Made by a program: the position numbers and the translations under genes. Of a stretch of DNA of 64,000 nt, positions 1 through 8,700 are shown piece by piece. The notes beneath the pieces were generated by a model that had not been told where the DNA came from, searched no databases, and was given only the letters and a program-made list of their open reading frames with translations. Each line of letters starts with the position of its first letter. Position 1 is the stretch's first letter. The DNA comes from UBA10347 sp905182135 (GTDB taxonomy: Bacteria > Actinomycetota > Acidimicrobiia > Acidimicrobiales > UBA10347): the NCBI GenBank assembly GCA_963925805.1, contig CAWUSE010000027.1, forward strand, positions 55,361 to 119,360. Reading direction: 5' to 3'.

Positions 1-211
1 CGAGCGCTTTCAGATCTACACCAGCACTAAACGCCCGTCCGGCACCTGTTAGCACCAGCACATGTACGTCGCTATTCGCCGCTAGCTCGTCATAGGCCTG
101 ATTCAACTCACCCAACATCGTTGGTGTGATGGCATTCAGTGCGTCGGGCCGATTCAGCATGACCGTGGCAATGCCAGCGGCGACGGAAACTTCGATCTGT
201 TCAAAACTCAT
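1..211 (-). CDS. Enoyl-CoA hydratase/isomerase (crotonase) family protein, N-terminal part, cut by window edge
   Basis: The minus strand reads from an ATG at 211 and stays open to base 1, giving about 70 residues that begin MSFEQIEVSVAAGIATVMLN. It carries the crotonase opening pattern (LNRPDALNAI) and the oxyanion-hole segment GAGRAFSAGVDL, where the backbone stabilises the thioester enolate. The family usually runs 250-270 residues, so about three quarters lies outside the window. Likely role: hydration or isomerisation of an acyl-CoA in beta-oxidation or a related pathway; substrate unknown. The position corresponding to Cys in FCAG-type proteins is Ser here. The family call is secure, the exact reaction is not. 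Confidence 0.85.
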   Translation of the reverse strand, partial: MSFEQIEVSVAAGIATVMLNRPDALNAITPTMLGELNQAYDELAANSDVHVLVLTGAGRAFSAGVDLKAL

Positions 212-257
212 CGCTATCACCCTAGCTCCAGGGCTTCTTGAGATGAATATGTGGCTG

Positions 258-1217
258 TCAGCCCATGGTGCGAACAATCTGCCACTGTTCCCATGCCAGG
301 CGAGGTTCGATGTCCGCGTAGCCGCGGGCGCGTTCAGCCTGGATCGCGACGGCTGCCGACACCTGCATGGCCGTGGCCCCTGCGACGAGCGCTTCGACGT
401 CTTCTTTTGTAAGTGGCCGTCCTCGTTCGTGTTCGGCTGCCGCCAGGGTCACCACGAGCGGCGGGACAACCATGGGTAATGGGTCGACAGCGCCAAGACC
501 CGGCACCCCCGGCTCGGTCATACGCCAAACCCCAAACGGGTTATGCCGGCCATCGTCGGGTGCAAAGCGGTAGTCGGGCCAACGTTCAAGAGCGCGGCGT
601 GGCTGGTCGGCATCAGCGGCGAAGGCGTGCCCGGTCCACAGAGCGGGATCCTCGACTACTTGGTGGCCACAAAACACCGACAACAAGTCGGGGTCATGAC
701 CGTGGACGAGCGCGTCGGGTCGCAGAAAGGCATGCATTCCTGTCGTGTAGCTCACCTGTTTGTTTGCCACAAGGAGCGTTGTGTGATGAACAAGTTCGTA
801 GGCCGCCTGAGAATCAAGCGCCGTAAACCAATTCGACCAGTCCACGGCCGCACCCGATGATTCAACTCGCACACCAACGCCGCCAGCGTCACGAAGTGCC
901 TCACTGATTGGGCGTAGAGCAGGGACTGCAAGGTCGAGCGTCGTGCCAATCTCGATCAGTGCTGCAGCCCTGCAGCTATTTGCCTCAGCGACGAGGTCGT
1001 CTCGTTGTCCATCACGTGACCACGACATCGCATTCCCGAACCCGGCCGGGTCCTGCACTAACCCAAAACGGACGTGATCTGCTGCTATCGGGCGGTCGTC
1101 GAACGTCCCAAGCGACAGCGTCACGGCCACGAGCGCTTCCAGTAACGATGCCTCTGTTTCCCATGGGCCGGGCACAAGCAAGAACACCGATGGAACGAAA
1201 GGCTGCGCGTCGGTCAC
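258..1217 (-). CDS. Conserved-looking protein of unknown function (319 aa)
   Basis: The open frame starts at a GTG (1217) and codes for 319 residues. I do not recognise a family. It has no signal peptide or membrane segment. The composition is soluble, rich in Ala, Val and acidic residues, with a Trp/His-containing middle (residues about 125-200) and an Ala-rich, probably helical C-terminus. It lies between the crotonase gene and the copper amine oxidase gene on the same strand, about 70 bases downstream of the latter, so co-transcription with the oxidase is possible. No strong ribosome binding site precedes the GTG, so the start is uncertain. Confidence 0.6.
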   Translation of the reverse strand: MTDAQPFVPSVFLLVPGPWETEASLLEALVAVTLSLGTFDDRPIAADHVRFGLVQDPAGFGNAMSWSRDGQRDDLVAEANSCRAAALIEIGTTLDLAVPALRPISEALRDAGGVGVRVESSGAAVDWSNWFTALDSQAAYELVHHTTLLVANKQVSYTTGMHAFLRPDALVHGHDPDLLSVFCGHQVVEDPALWTGHAFAADADQPRRALERWPDYRFAPDDGRHNPFGVWRMTEPGVPGLGAVDPLPMVVPPLVVTLAAAEHERGRPLTKEDVEALVAGATAMQVSAAVAIQAERARGYADIEPRLAWEQWQIVRTMG

Positions 1218-1290
1218 GCCCCGGGTGTCCGATAGAAGTGATCGTCAACCAGGTGAGTGCTGACTCGTGCCCGGCTGCTGGTATTTCGGC

Positions 1291-3213
1291 TCAATGACAA
1301 TGCGACGACGGTGGTAGATCCATGACAGGGCTGTAGTCGAAGAAGCCACTCGGTTTCAGGGTGAAACCAATACAGGCGACGGGCATGACAGGCCAATCTT
1401 CCAGACTTGGCAGGTGGTTGTGACCCATCGTGTACCAGACGACGACATCGGTATTTTCGACCGACCGATCGGCTGCTGTCCACGCTGGCAACCCCTCGCC
1501 GCCAGCGGACTGATTGGGATAGGTGCCAGCTGGCCATCGTTCGTCTTCGGCATAGGGGGTGACCCACAGGTGGTTCCACATGTAGCCGGCGCGGGCCTTG
1601 ATCGAGGACTCTTCTGTCGCGAACGGCATGCAGTTCTCGCCAGCGATGAGCTTGTAACCCGTGGGGGTTCCCATCTTGTTGGTCGCGTCGTTGGACACAA
1701 CCTTCCAATAGCGGGCGGCCAAGGGATCGATTCGACGTTTGGCTTGCTGTTCAGTTGCCAGCACCGTGGTCTGACCACGAAACGCATTGCCATAGGGGTT
1801 CTCTTCCGGCGGCGCCTGGACGGTGTCAATCTCGACAACCGAATTGGCCAACCCGTCGACAGTCATGTCCAGTCGGGTGCAGAAGAAGTGCTGGTGGTTC
1901 GGGCCATACAGATGATCACCGAGCTTGGTGCCGTACGCCGTTTCCTCGCCGGTGTCCAGGGCGCCTGTGCTCAATATGCCGGTGAGCTTGATCTCATTTT
2001 CGATTCGACCGTCTTGGTAGAAGTACCAATACACGCCGTACTCATAATTACCGACTGTGCAAATGAACGACACGACGAGTCGTCGAAGGCGCCTCGCCTC
2101 GGTTTGTTGCGTGCGAAAGTCGCTGTGCTTCCAGCTAATGCCGAAATCCTCTTCGTGGATACAAATCGCTTGAGGAATCTCGATGACTGCGCCTTCGGCG
2201 TCGCAGAAGTGTGCGTCGAGATAGTGGATGTCGCCCAGGCAATCGCAGCCCAGTGAGAGCGAATTAGCAAGCAAGCCCATGCCGTATTCTCCGGCATCGA
2301 ACGCGTTCTTTCGAGCTTGTGTCGATGATGGGTCTCCGTAGGGCACAGTCATTTCGGCCAGCGAGGCTCGGTACAGCACGGGGCGGACCCGGTCACCTTC
2401 GGTATAGGTAACCGTATTGATCACCAGTCCTTCGCGGGTGCTCCAGCCGACCCGCAGATCCCACTTCTGCCAGCTCACGTGATCGCCATCTACTTGGAAG
2501 CTCGGGCCCTCGGGCTGGGTGATGTCGAGGGGCTTGATATCGGTGCGTTCGCGATCTGTCGGCATGTGATGCCGGGACCATTCCGCGGATTCTGCAGATT
2601 CCTCGGGAACCGGCAACACGCGCTCGTCGTCAATACGAAGGATCTTGTTCGCGTTTAGGTCAAAGATGACCATGAGACCATCGATGGGCCGCGCATATTG
2701 ATTGTCGCCTGGGGTGCCATGCACGAAGACAAGTCCACGGACGATGCGGTTGTTGTTCTCGTAAGGATCGCCATAGTTCCCAGCTGTCCAGGGATCGATC
2801 GTGACCAGGCTCATGTCGGTAATGCCACGTTTGGCCATGGCAGCCTGGAAGTCCGGGTCGTTCCGCATGGCTTCTTCGGACTCGCTGAACTCATTCACGA
2901 TGATCGATGGCTGCACGCCCTCGACTCGCCGCCAGCTCGCTACTGCCCCATTGGTCAAGGAGGCCACGATCTCATGAGTTGACCCGTCGGCCGGGTCTAG
3001 CACGACCATGTCGACTGCCCGAGCAACGGCCATACCTGCTTGGTGCGCAAGGACCTCAGCCTTCGGCGGAAGGTGTAAGTCGGCGCTGGCAAACCGCATG
3101 CGGCCCCCGAAACGCTCATCGTTGCGAACAATCTCGACAGCCTGTTGAGTTTCCTCGACGGCCAGACGGTCGAGCGGGTGAATCGTGGTTGGTGGTGCAG
3201 CGAGATCGGTCAT
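1291..3213 (-). CDS. Copper amine oxidase (topaquinone enzyme)
   Basis: This 640-residue protein oxidatively deaminates primary amines to aldehyde, ammonia and H2O2. The topaquinone precursor motif NYEY is present, with Tyr at about residue 390. The copper ligands appear as the HQH pair near 440-442 and a third His in the C-terminal GHNHLPSLEDWPVMP stretch near 600. The catalytic-base region YLDAHFCDAEG puts Asp near 333. The length suits bacterial tyramine or phenylethylamine oxidases. I chose the ATG at 3213 because GAGGA lies 8 bases before it; an upstream ATG at 3246 would add 11 residues. The HpaB-like gene lies just upstream on the same strand, which hints at aromatic amine use. A 12-bp direct repeat sits 38-68 bases upstream. 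There is no signal peptide, so it is probably cytoplasmic. Substrate is inferred only. Confidence 0.93.
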   Translation of the reverse strand: MTDLAAPPTTIHPLDRLAVEETQQAVEIVRNDERFGGRMRFASADLHLPPKAEVLAHQAGMAVARAVDMVVLDPADGSTHEIVASLTNGAVASWRRVEGVQPSIIVNEFSESEEAMRNDPDFQAAMAKRGITDMSLVTIDPWTAGNYGDPYENNNRIVRGLVFVHGTPGDNQYARPIDGLMVIFDLNANKILRIDDERVLPVPEESAESAEWSRHHMPTDRERTDIKPLDITQPEGPSFQVDGDHVSWQKWDLRVGWSTREGLVINTVTYTEGDRVRPVLYRASLAEMTVPYGDPSSTQARKNAFDAGEYGMGLLANSLSLGCDCLGDIHYLDAHFCDAEGAVIEIPQAICIHEEDFGISWKHSDFRTQQTEARRLRRLVVSFICTVGNYEYGVYWYFYQDGRIENEIKLTGILSTGALDTGEETAYGTKLGDHLYGPNHQHFFCTRLDMTVDGLANSVVEIDTVQAPPEENPYGNAFRGQTTVLATEQQAKRRIDPLAARYWKVVSNDATNKMGTPTGYKLIAGENCMPFATEESSIKARAGYMWNHLWVTPYAEDERWPAGTYPNQSAGGEGLPAWTAADRSVENTDVVVWYTMGHNHLPSLEDWPVMPVACIGFTLKPSGFFDYSPVMDLPPSSHCH

Positions 3214-3250
3214 AGGCACATCCTCAAACGGGGTAGTAGCCAACAAGCAT

Positions 3251-3281
3251 GGTGTCAGCCAAATAACGTGGTGTCAGCCAA
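3251..3281. promoter_or_regulatory. 12-bp direct repeat upstream of the amine oxidase gene
   Basis: The sequence ggtgtcagccaa occurs at 3251-3262 and again at 3270-3281, a period of 19 bases. It sits 38-68 bases before the amine oxidase start (3213, minus strand), where a regulator or polymerase could bind. A paired-site operator is an inference; it could also be a chance duplication, since short duplications are common in the gaps of this window. Confidence 0.35.
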
Positions 3282-3376
3282 CGTGACTCTAGATCACGGC
3301 TTCCTATCGCGCCCTGCCCAGCTCTGAGCCTCGTCGGCAACGCCTGCGGAGGTTTGACGCCAGCGCCCAGAATCAG

Positions 3377-4765
3377 TTAACCAACGTCGTCCTCAGACAT
3401 GCCAGCGATGTCCAATGCTTTGCGTTTTGCGTTGTCCATGTCGTAGTGGCGACGAGTCACGATGCGCTGCGCATACAAACCTCCACCAGCCTGCAGATTG
3501 GTCACGAACTTCCAGCCACCGTATGCATCGGCAGTCAGGTCTCGAATGGCGTGCATCAGGTTCGCCCGGTATTCGCCGTCGACGCCTTTGCCGGTCGACA
3601 TGTACTTGCGGGCGAGATCGCCGACCTCGGCATTTTCGAAGTCGGAAGGTGCGGGCGCGGTGAGTACTGCGCCCCCAGCGATGTCGTGCAGGTGACGAAC
3701 CATCAGGTTGTAGTTTGCTGCCGCGTGAAACTTCCCAGCATTAACGAACAGTTCGTTCGGGAAGGCCGCTCCGTCAGGTCCGATGCTGCAGTTCATGATG
3801 GCAGCCTCGAGTGACGCACGAACCAGGGTGGCGTGAATGATCATCTCGCTGATCTTTTCTTTAATGTGCGAGATGCCGGCCGTGCCATTCGACTCAGCAA
3901 CGAGTTGGGCGAAGCCGACCAGTTGGTCACACTCTTCGACCAATGCCGACAGACCACCGAGCCGCTCCCACAAGCCAAGACTGTGAGCGAACACCGCTGC
4001 CATCGACGTTTCACCGTCGAGGAAGACTCGCTCGTGCGGCACGAAAACGTCGTCGAAGATCACGAACCCTTCGGGGTAGTGATAGTTGCCCGAAACCGGG
4101 AACGTGCGAACGTCGTCGTGGCGAGGCGCGTAGGTGGTGTTGATGATCTTCACGCCCTCGGCGTTCACCGGCACGATGCAACCAATCGACCAATCCTCTT
4201 CGCCAGGCTTCATGGCCTTGGTCGGAATCGTCAGCAAGTCATGGCCAAATGAGGCACCGGTGATGTGCAACTTGGCACCACGGATGACAACACCGTCTCG
4301 CTGCCGGTCAACAACGCGCGTATAGCTGTCGAGGTCATCCTGGTCCGACGGTTTCTTCGAGCGGTCGCCCTTGGCATCTGTGATGCACTGCGTGATCCGC
4401 ACATCACCGCGTTGCGCTTCATCGATGTAGTGGCCAATGCGCTCGATGTAGTCGGGCTTGACGCCGTCCATGCGGCCCGCAGCCGTCTTCAACGTCTGGA
4501 TCGATGACGAGGTGACGTGCGCCATCATCCCAGCGTGGTGCAGCATGGGAATCAGTTCCCGTAGATCATCAGCAGACTGCGGCACGCTAAGCAGTGGCGA
4601 TATGGCATCGGGCGCGGGGTCATAGAAGTTGTCGTATGCCTTCGCTGTAATGTCAGCTGTCTGACCCAGCAGCGGATGTCCCACCAGGTCGTCGATCTTC
4701 TCGCCCTCGAAATAGGTCTTGCGGCCGTCATCGAGTGACGCCTTATATTCAGCTCCGGTCAGCAT
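3377..4765 (-). CDS. HpaB/PvcC-type flavoprotein (4-hydroxyphenylacetate 3-hydroxylase family)
   Basis: This 462-residue protein has the family opening LTGAEYKASLDDGRKTYFEG, the central acyl-CoA-dehydrogenase-like fold signature (GAKLHITGASFGHDLL) and the C-terminal segment RANLMHAIRDLTADAYGGW. Members hydroxylate phenols using reduced FAD from a separate reductase, or act on CoA esters such as 4-hydroxybutyryl-CoA. I see no CxxxC pair in the N-terminal half and no Cys after the His of FAHSLGLWERLGG, so the iron-sulfur dehydratase subtype is unlikely. The ATG at 4765 is chosen for the GGGGA before it and the family-typical start; a longer frame begins at 4807. It is divergent from the monooxygenase at 4850, with about 85 bases between. 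No reductase gene lies nearby. Substrate unknown. Confidence 0.85.
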   Translation of the reverse strand: MLTGAEYKASLDDGRKTYFEGEKIDDLVGHPLLGQTADITAKAYDNFYDPAPDAISPLLSVPQSADDLRELIPMLHHAGMMAHVTSSSIQTLKTAAGRMDGVKPDYIERIGHYIDEAQRGDVRITQCITDAKGDRSKKPSDQDDLDSYTRVVDRQRDGVVIRGAKLHITGASFGHDLLTIPTKAMKPGEEDWSIGCIVPVNAEGVKIINTTYAPRHDDVRTFPVSGNYHYPEGFVIFDDVFVPHERVFLDGETSMAAVFAHSLGLWERLGGLSALVEECDQLVGFAQLVAESNGTAGISHIKEKISEMIIHATLVRASLEAAIMNCSIGPDGAAFPNELFVNAGKFHAAANYNLMVRHLHDIAGGAVLTAPAPSDFENAEVGDLARKYMSTGKGVDGEYRANLMHAIRDLTADAYGGWKFVTNLQAGGGLYAQRIVTRRHYDMDNAKRKALDIAGMSEDDVG

Positions 4766-4849
4766 TGTTCCCCATTCGTTGTTGCTACAGCGCAGCACGA
4801 TTCGCACCCTGATGCCAAATACGCGCTACACGCAAGGTACGTTCGTGAA

Positions 4850-6778
4850 ATGTTCACTCCGCCCGACGATCCGATGACGGCCACCGAAGAAACGCAGTAC
4901 ATCGAAGCTGTACAGGTAGCCAATATTCCGACATTACTGATGGTTCTGGTGCAACTCACCGGCGAGATGCACTGGCTTGAGGACCCGTACCGTCCTCGAC
5001 GCCAGCCGGGAATGGGCGACAACGACACCGGCGGCCTTCGCCCCGAACACCAGACTGAGGTCCGCGAGGCTGCGCTCGAAGCCATGCTCAGTTGGCGCAA
5101 CGGTCGGCCGGTTGCGATCGCTGACCCTGAGCCTGAACTGCTCGTGAAGATGTTGCACGTAGCGATGGACGAAGAGATCCCAGATATCTACGGACCCTTC
5201 ACCAAATCACAGCTCGGACAGCAGCCCATTGCCACCAATCCAATCGATGTCCCCGAAGGGTTTAGCGCCATCGTTATTGGCGCAGGTGTTTCCGGCTTGT
5301 GTGCAGCCGTGCACCTGCAAGCCGCGAATATCCCGTTCACGGTTCTCGAAAGGAACGATGACATCGGTGGCGTCTGGCTCGAGAACACCTATCCAGGCGC
5401 CGGTGTGGACACACCGAACCATCTGTACTCGTTCTCCTTCATGCAGTACGACTGGCCTGAGTTCTTTGCGTTGCAAGACGAGTTGTGGGGGTATCTGAAC
5501 CATGTGGCCGAGACGTTCGGTCTTCGCCCAAAGATCGAACTCGCGACAACCGTCGAACGAGCCGAGTATCGCGAAACCGAACAGGACTGGGAGGTCACTG
5601 TTCGTCGAGCCGATGGGTCAGTAGAGGTCCAACATGCAACGATCGTGATCAGTGGTGCCGGGATCTTCAATCCGCCAGTGATCCCGAACATCGACGGACT
5701 CGAATCGTTCGAAGGGCCATCGTTTCACACCTCTCGATGGCGCGATGACGTCGAACTCGAGGGCAAACGGGTGGCGATCATTGGCAATGGAGCCAGTTGC
5801 ATGCAGATCGCTCCGTTGATCAAGGATCAGGTCGAATCGCTCACCATCTTCCAACGCTCGAACCATTGGGCCGCACCATTCGAACAGTTCCGTCGACCCG
5901 TACCCGAAGCACTGCGATTCCTGCTGCGCGAGAATCCCATCTATCAGGCGTGGTACCGGGTACGCCTTGGTTGGACATTCAACGACCGGAACCACTCGGC
6001 CCTGCAAAAGGATCCGAACTGGGAACACAGCGAACGTTCACTCAACGCAGCCAACGACGGCCACCGCGGCTTCTTCGAGCGTTACATTCGCGATGAGCTC
6101 GGTGATCGTCAAGACCTTTTCGATGTCGTTGTTCCGAAGTATCCGCCCTTCGGCAAGCGCATGCTGATGGACAACGGTTGGTATCGCATGCTGCGCAACG
6201 AGAACGTCACCCTGGTCACCGACAGCATCACCTCCGTCGACGCCACCTCGGTGACCACCGACACCAATGACGTCTTCGAAGCCGATGTGATCATCATTGC
6301 GACGGGCTTCGATGTTTTGCGATTTATCAACACCTACGAGACCATCGGTCGCGGCGGTCAGTCACTTCGCAACGCGTGGCAGGACGACAACGCCAAGGCC
6401 TATCTGGGCACCACCGTGCCGGACTTCCCGAACTTCTTCACCCTCTACGGCCCCAATCTGCAGCCAGGTCATGGCGGCAGCTTGATCAATGTGATCGAGA
6501 TGCAAATGCACTACATCATTGACCTGATCGAGCAGATGGCTGCTGACGATCTGGGCAGCGTTGACATCCTCCCCGAGGTTCACGCCACATACAACGACCA
6601 GGTTGACGCGGCCCACGAAAACATGGTGTGGACTCATCCGGGCATGTCGACGTACTACCGAAATGACCGTGGCCGCATCGTGGTGAATTCCCCGTACCGC
6701 AACGTCGACTTCTACGAGTGGACGCGTCACGCCGACCTCGACGAATACCTGGTCGAGCCACGCGCACTGCAAACTTGA
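4850..6778 (+). CDS. Baeyer-Villiger monooxygenase of the 4-hydroxyacetophenone monooxygenase type
   Basis: This FAD- and NADPH-dependent enzyme (642 aa) inserts oxygen next to a ketone to give an ester. The FAD Rossmann motif GAGVSG lies at 144-149, the Baeyer-Villiger fingerprint FEGPSFHTSRW at 287-297, and the NADPH Rossmann motif GNGASC near 312. The roughly 140-residue N-terminal extension before the first Rossmann fold and the 640-residue length match HAPMO rather than cyclohexanone monooxygenase. The esterase gene starts 2 bases after the stop, as expected if the ester product is hydrolysed next. An alternative start is ATG at 4874. The ketone substrate cannot be read from sequence. 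Confidence 0.88.
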   Translation: MFTPPDDPMTATEETQYIEAVQVANIPTLLMVLVQLTGEMHWLEDPYRPRRQPGMGDNDTGGLRPEHQTEVREAALEAMLSWRNGRPVAIADPEPELLVKMLHVAMDEEIPDIYGPFTKSQLGQQPIATNPIDVPEGFSAIVIGAGVSGLCAAVHLQAANIPFTVLERNDDIGGVWLENTYPGAGVDTPNHLYSFSFMQYDWPEFFALQDELWGYLNHVAETFGLRPKIELATTVERAEYRETEQDWEVTVRRADGSVEVQHATIVISGAGIFNPPVIPNIDGLESFEGPSFHTSRWRDDVELEGKRVAIIGNGASCMQIAPLIKDQVESLTIFQRSNHWAAPFEQFRRPVPEALRFLLRENPIYQAWYRVRLGWTFNDRNHSALQKDPNWEHSERSLNAANDGHRGFFERYIRDELGDRQDLFDVVVPKYPPFGKRMLMDNGWYRMLRNENVTLVTDSITSVDATSVTTDTNDVFEADVIIIATGFDVLRFINTYETIGRGGQSLRNAWQDDNAKAYLGTTVPDFPNFFTLYGPNLQPGHGGSLINVIEMQMHYIIDLIEQMAADDLGSVDILPEVHATYNDQVDAAHENMVWTHPGMSTYYRNDRGRIVVNSPYRNVDFYEWTRHADLDEYLVEPRALQT

Positions 6779-6780
6779 TC

Positions 6781-7683
6781 ATGCCTCTTGATCCGCAGAT
6801 CGCACCCCTCGTCGAAGCGTCGAACGCTGCAGCCGCAGCGCTCCCACCAATCTGGGAGCAAAACGTTGCCGACCGTCGGGCTGGCTACCAGGTCTTAGCC
6901 AACGTCGCAGGGCCTGGACCAGGGCTCTACCGAGTCGAGGATTCTGTGATTGCTGGCGTGCCTTGCCGGATTTATAGCAACAACGGCCCGCACGGCATCC
7001 TGATGTTCATCCATGGCGGCGGCTACGTCATTGGCGACCTCGACACGCACGATCAACCTTGTCGACAGCTTGCACGTGAGTCAGGAGCGACGGTGGTGTC
7101 CATTGATTATCGGTTGGCCCCCGAGCATCCATTTCCTGCCGGCATCGATGATGCCTGGGCAGTACTCCAGACACTCGCTGCTGATCGGGACAACTTCGGT
7201 CTGGGCAGCAAGCTCGCGGTCGCAGGTGACTCCGCTGGAGGCAACTTCGCTGCTGTCTTGGCGCTGATGGCCCGTGACGCTGGTATTGATCTTGCCGCGC
7301 AACTGCTGGTATACCCCCATGTCGATGTGGATGATGTGTCGCCGTCGATGACCGAAAACGGTGAAGGCTATTTGCTTACCAAAGAGACCATGGACTGGTT
7401 CATGCATAACTACCAGCCCGACGCGCTGGATTGGCGAGCGTCGCCACTACTCGCCGAATCTCACCAAGGAGTCGCACCAGCGGTTGTAATCACTGCCGAG
7501 TTTGATCCATTGCGAGACCAAGGCATCGCCTATGCGCGCAAGCTCGAAGCTGCCGGTGTCGACGTTACCCATACGAACTACGACGGCATGATCCACGCCT
7601 TCTTCCAACTCGCCCCTCTGTGTGACGCTGGCAAGGCCGCAATCACTCAGATCGCAGACGCAGCTGCAACCGCTCTGGCCTAG
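6781..7683 (+). CDS. Alpha/beta hydrolase, hormone-sensitive-lipase family esterase
   Basis: This 300-residue esterase has the HSL-family oxyanion motif HGGG (78-81), the nucleophile elbow GDSAGG (Ser about 151), an acid in EFDPLRDQG and the catalytic His in GMIHAFF. The ATG lies 2 bases after the monooxygenase stop, so translation is probably coupled. A Baeyer-Villiger enzyme followed by an esterase is a known pairing: a ketone becomes an ester, then an alcohol or phenol plus an acid. Its 3' end overlaps the convergent dehydrogenase gene by 4 bases (7680-7683). It lacks a signal peptide and so is cytoplasmic. Confidence 0.9.
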   Translation: MPLDPQIAPLVEASNAAAAALPPIWEQNVADRRAGYQVLANVAGPGPGLYRVEDSVIAGVPCRIYSNNGPHGILMFIHGGGYVIGDLDTHDQPCRQLARESGATVVSIDYRLAPEHPFPAGIDDAWAVLQTLAADRDNFGLGSKLAVAGDSAGGNFAAVLALMARDAGIDLAAQLLVYPHVDVDDVSPSMTENGEGYLLTKETMDWFMHNYQPDALDWRASPLLAESHQGVAPAVVITAEFDPLRDQGIAYARKLEAAGVDVTHTNYDGMIHAFFQLAPLCDAGKAAITQIADAAATALA

Positions 7684-8597
7684 CTGGAGCGACGGCGGGT
7701 CATCACGTTTTCTTTGGCTTTAGCGACTAGGCCCGGGATCACGTCACTGAGTTCGGCGGGATCCCAACGGTCATCTTTTCTGGCCTTGGGACCGCCTTCC
7801 CAGCCCTCCATGCAGCTAATCATTCCGCCATTGACAAGGAAAACTCGTCCGGTGACTTCGCGGGCAGCCGGTTCGTTCGACCCCAGCCAGACCACGGTGG
7901 GTGCAACATTGTCAGCGTGCAGGAAGTCGAATGTGCCTTTCTCGATTTCTTGCTGCCCGTAGGGCAGGTCCTCGGTCATGCGGGTGCGGGCGCCTGGAGC
8001 AATGCAGTTGACCGTCACGCCGTAACGGCCGAGCTCGGCCGACGCAGTGATTGAGAACGATGCGATTCCGGCCTTGGCTGCGCCGTAGTTGGTCTGTCCC
8101 GGATTGCCAAACAGGCCCGATGTGCTGCTGGTGTTAATCAGCGCAGCACCCTCGACCTGTGTGTCTTTCTTGATCATGTCGCGCCAATATGCGGCAGCAT
8201 GTCGAGCTGGCGCAAAGGTGCCTTTGAGATGCACATTGATGACGGCATCCCACTCGTCTTCGGTCATGTTCGCCAACATCCGGTCGCGCAAAATGCCGGC
8301 ATTGTTCACCAGAACATGCAGCACGCCGAAGTGCTCGACGGCCTGGTTCACCATGTTGGCGGCACCATCCCAACTCGAGACATCATCTCCATTGGCAACT
8401 GCCTCGCCACCCATCGCCTCGATCTCGGCGACAACCTCCTGTGCTGCTGTCAGGTCGCCACCCTCGCCGTCTCGGGCGCCTCCCATATCGTTGACTACGA
8501 CCTTGGCGCCCTGGCGAGCGAACTCGATCGCGTGACCACGTCCGATCCCACGGCCTGCGCCGGTCACGATGACTACCTTGTCGTCACAGATTCCCAT
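7680..8597 (-). CDS. Short-chain dehydrogenase/reductase with C-terminal extension
   Basis: This NAD(P)-dependent oxidoreductase (305 aa) has the cofactor motif TGAGRGIG near the N-terminus, the structural NNAG, and the catalytic Ser and YxxxK (STSGLFG, then NYGAAK). After the Rossmann core there is a tail of about 50 residues (EGWEGGPKARKDDRW and onward) like that of dehydrogenases linked to CoA-ester metabolism. The ATG at 8597 is preceded by AGGGGAAG; the frame is open to 8633. It is convergent with the esterase. A 3-hydroxyacyl-CoA or other secondary alcohol substrate is plausible but unproven. Confidence 0.88.
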   Translation of the reverse strand: MGICDDKVVIVTGAGRGIGRGHAIEFARQGAKVVVNDMGGARDGEGGDLTAAQEVVAEIEAMGGEAVANGDDVSSWDGAANMVNQAVEHFGVLHVLVNNAGILRDRMLANMTEDEWDAVINVHLKGTFAPARHAAAYWRDMIKKDTQVEGAALINTSSTSGLFGNPGQTNYGAAKAGIASFSITASAELGRYGVTVNCIAPGARTRMTEDLPYGQQEIEKGTFDFLHADNVAPTVVWLGSNEPAAREVTGRVFLVNGGMISCMEGWEGGPKARKDDRWDPAELSDVIPGLVAKAKENVMTRRRSS

Positions 8598-8700
8598 GTC
8601 TTCCCCTGAAGTTGTCTGCCCTGATCGTTCCACGATCGCACAGTTGGATCGAAATCGCCTACCTTGCTCTAAACAGGTTCGTCAAGAAATAGGTGAAGCC

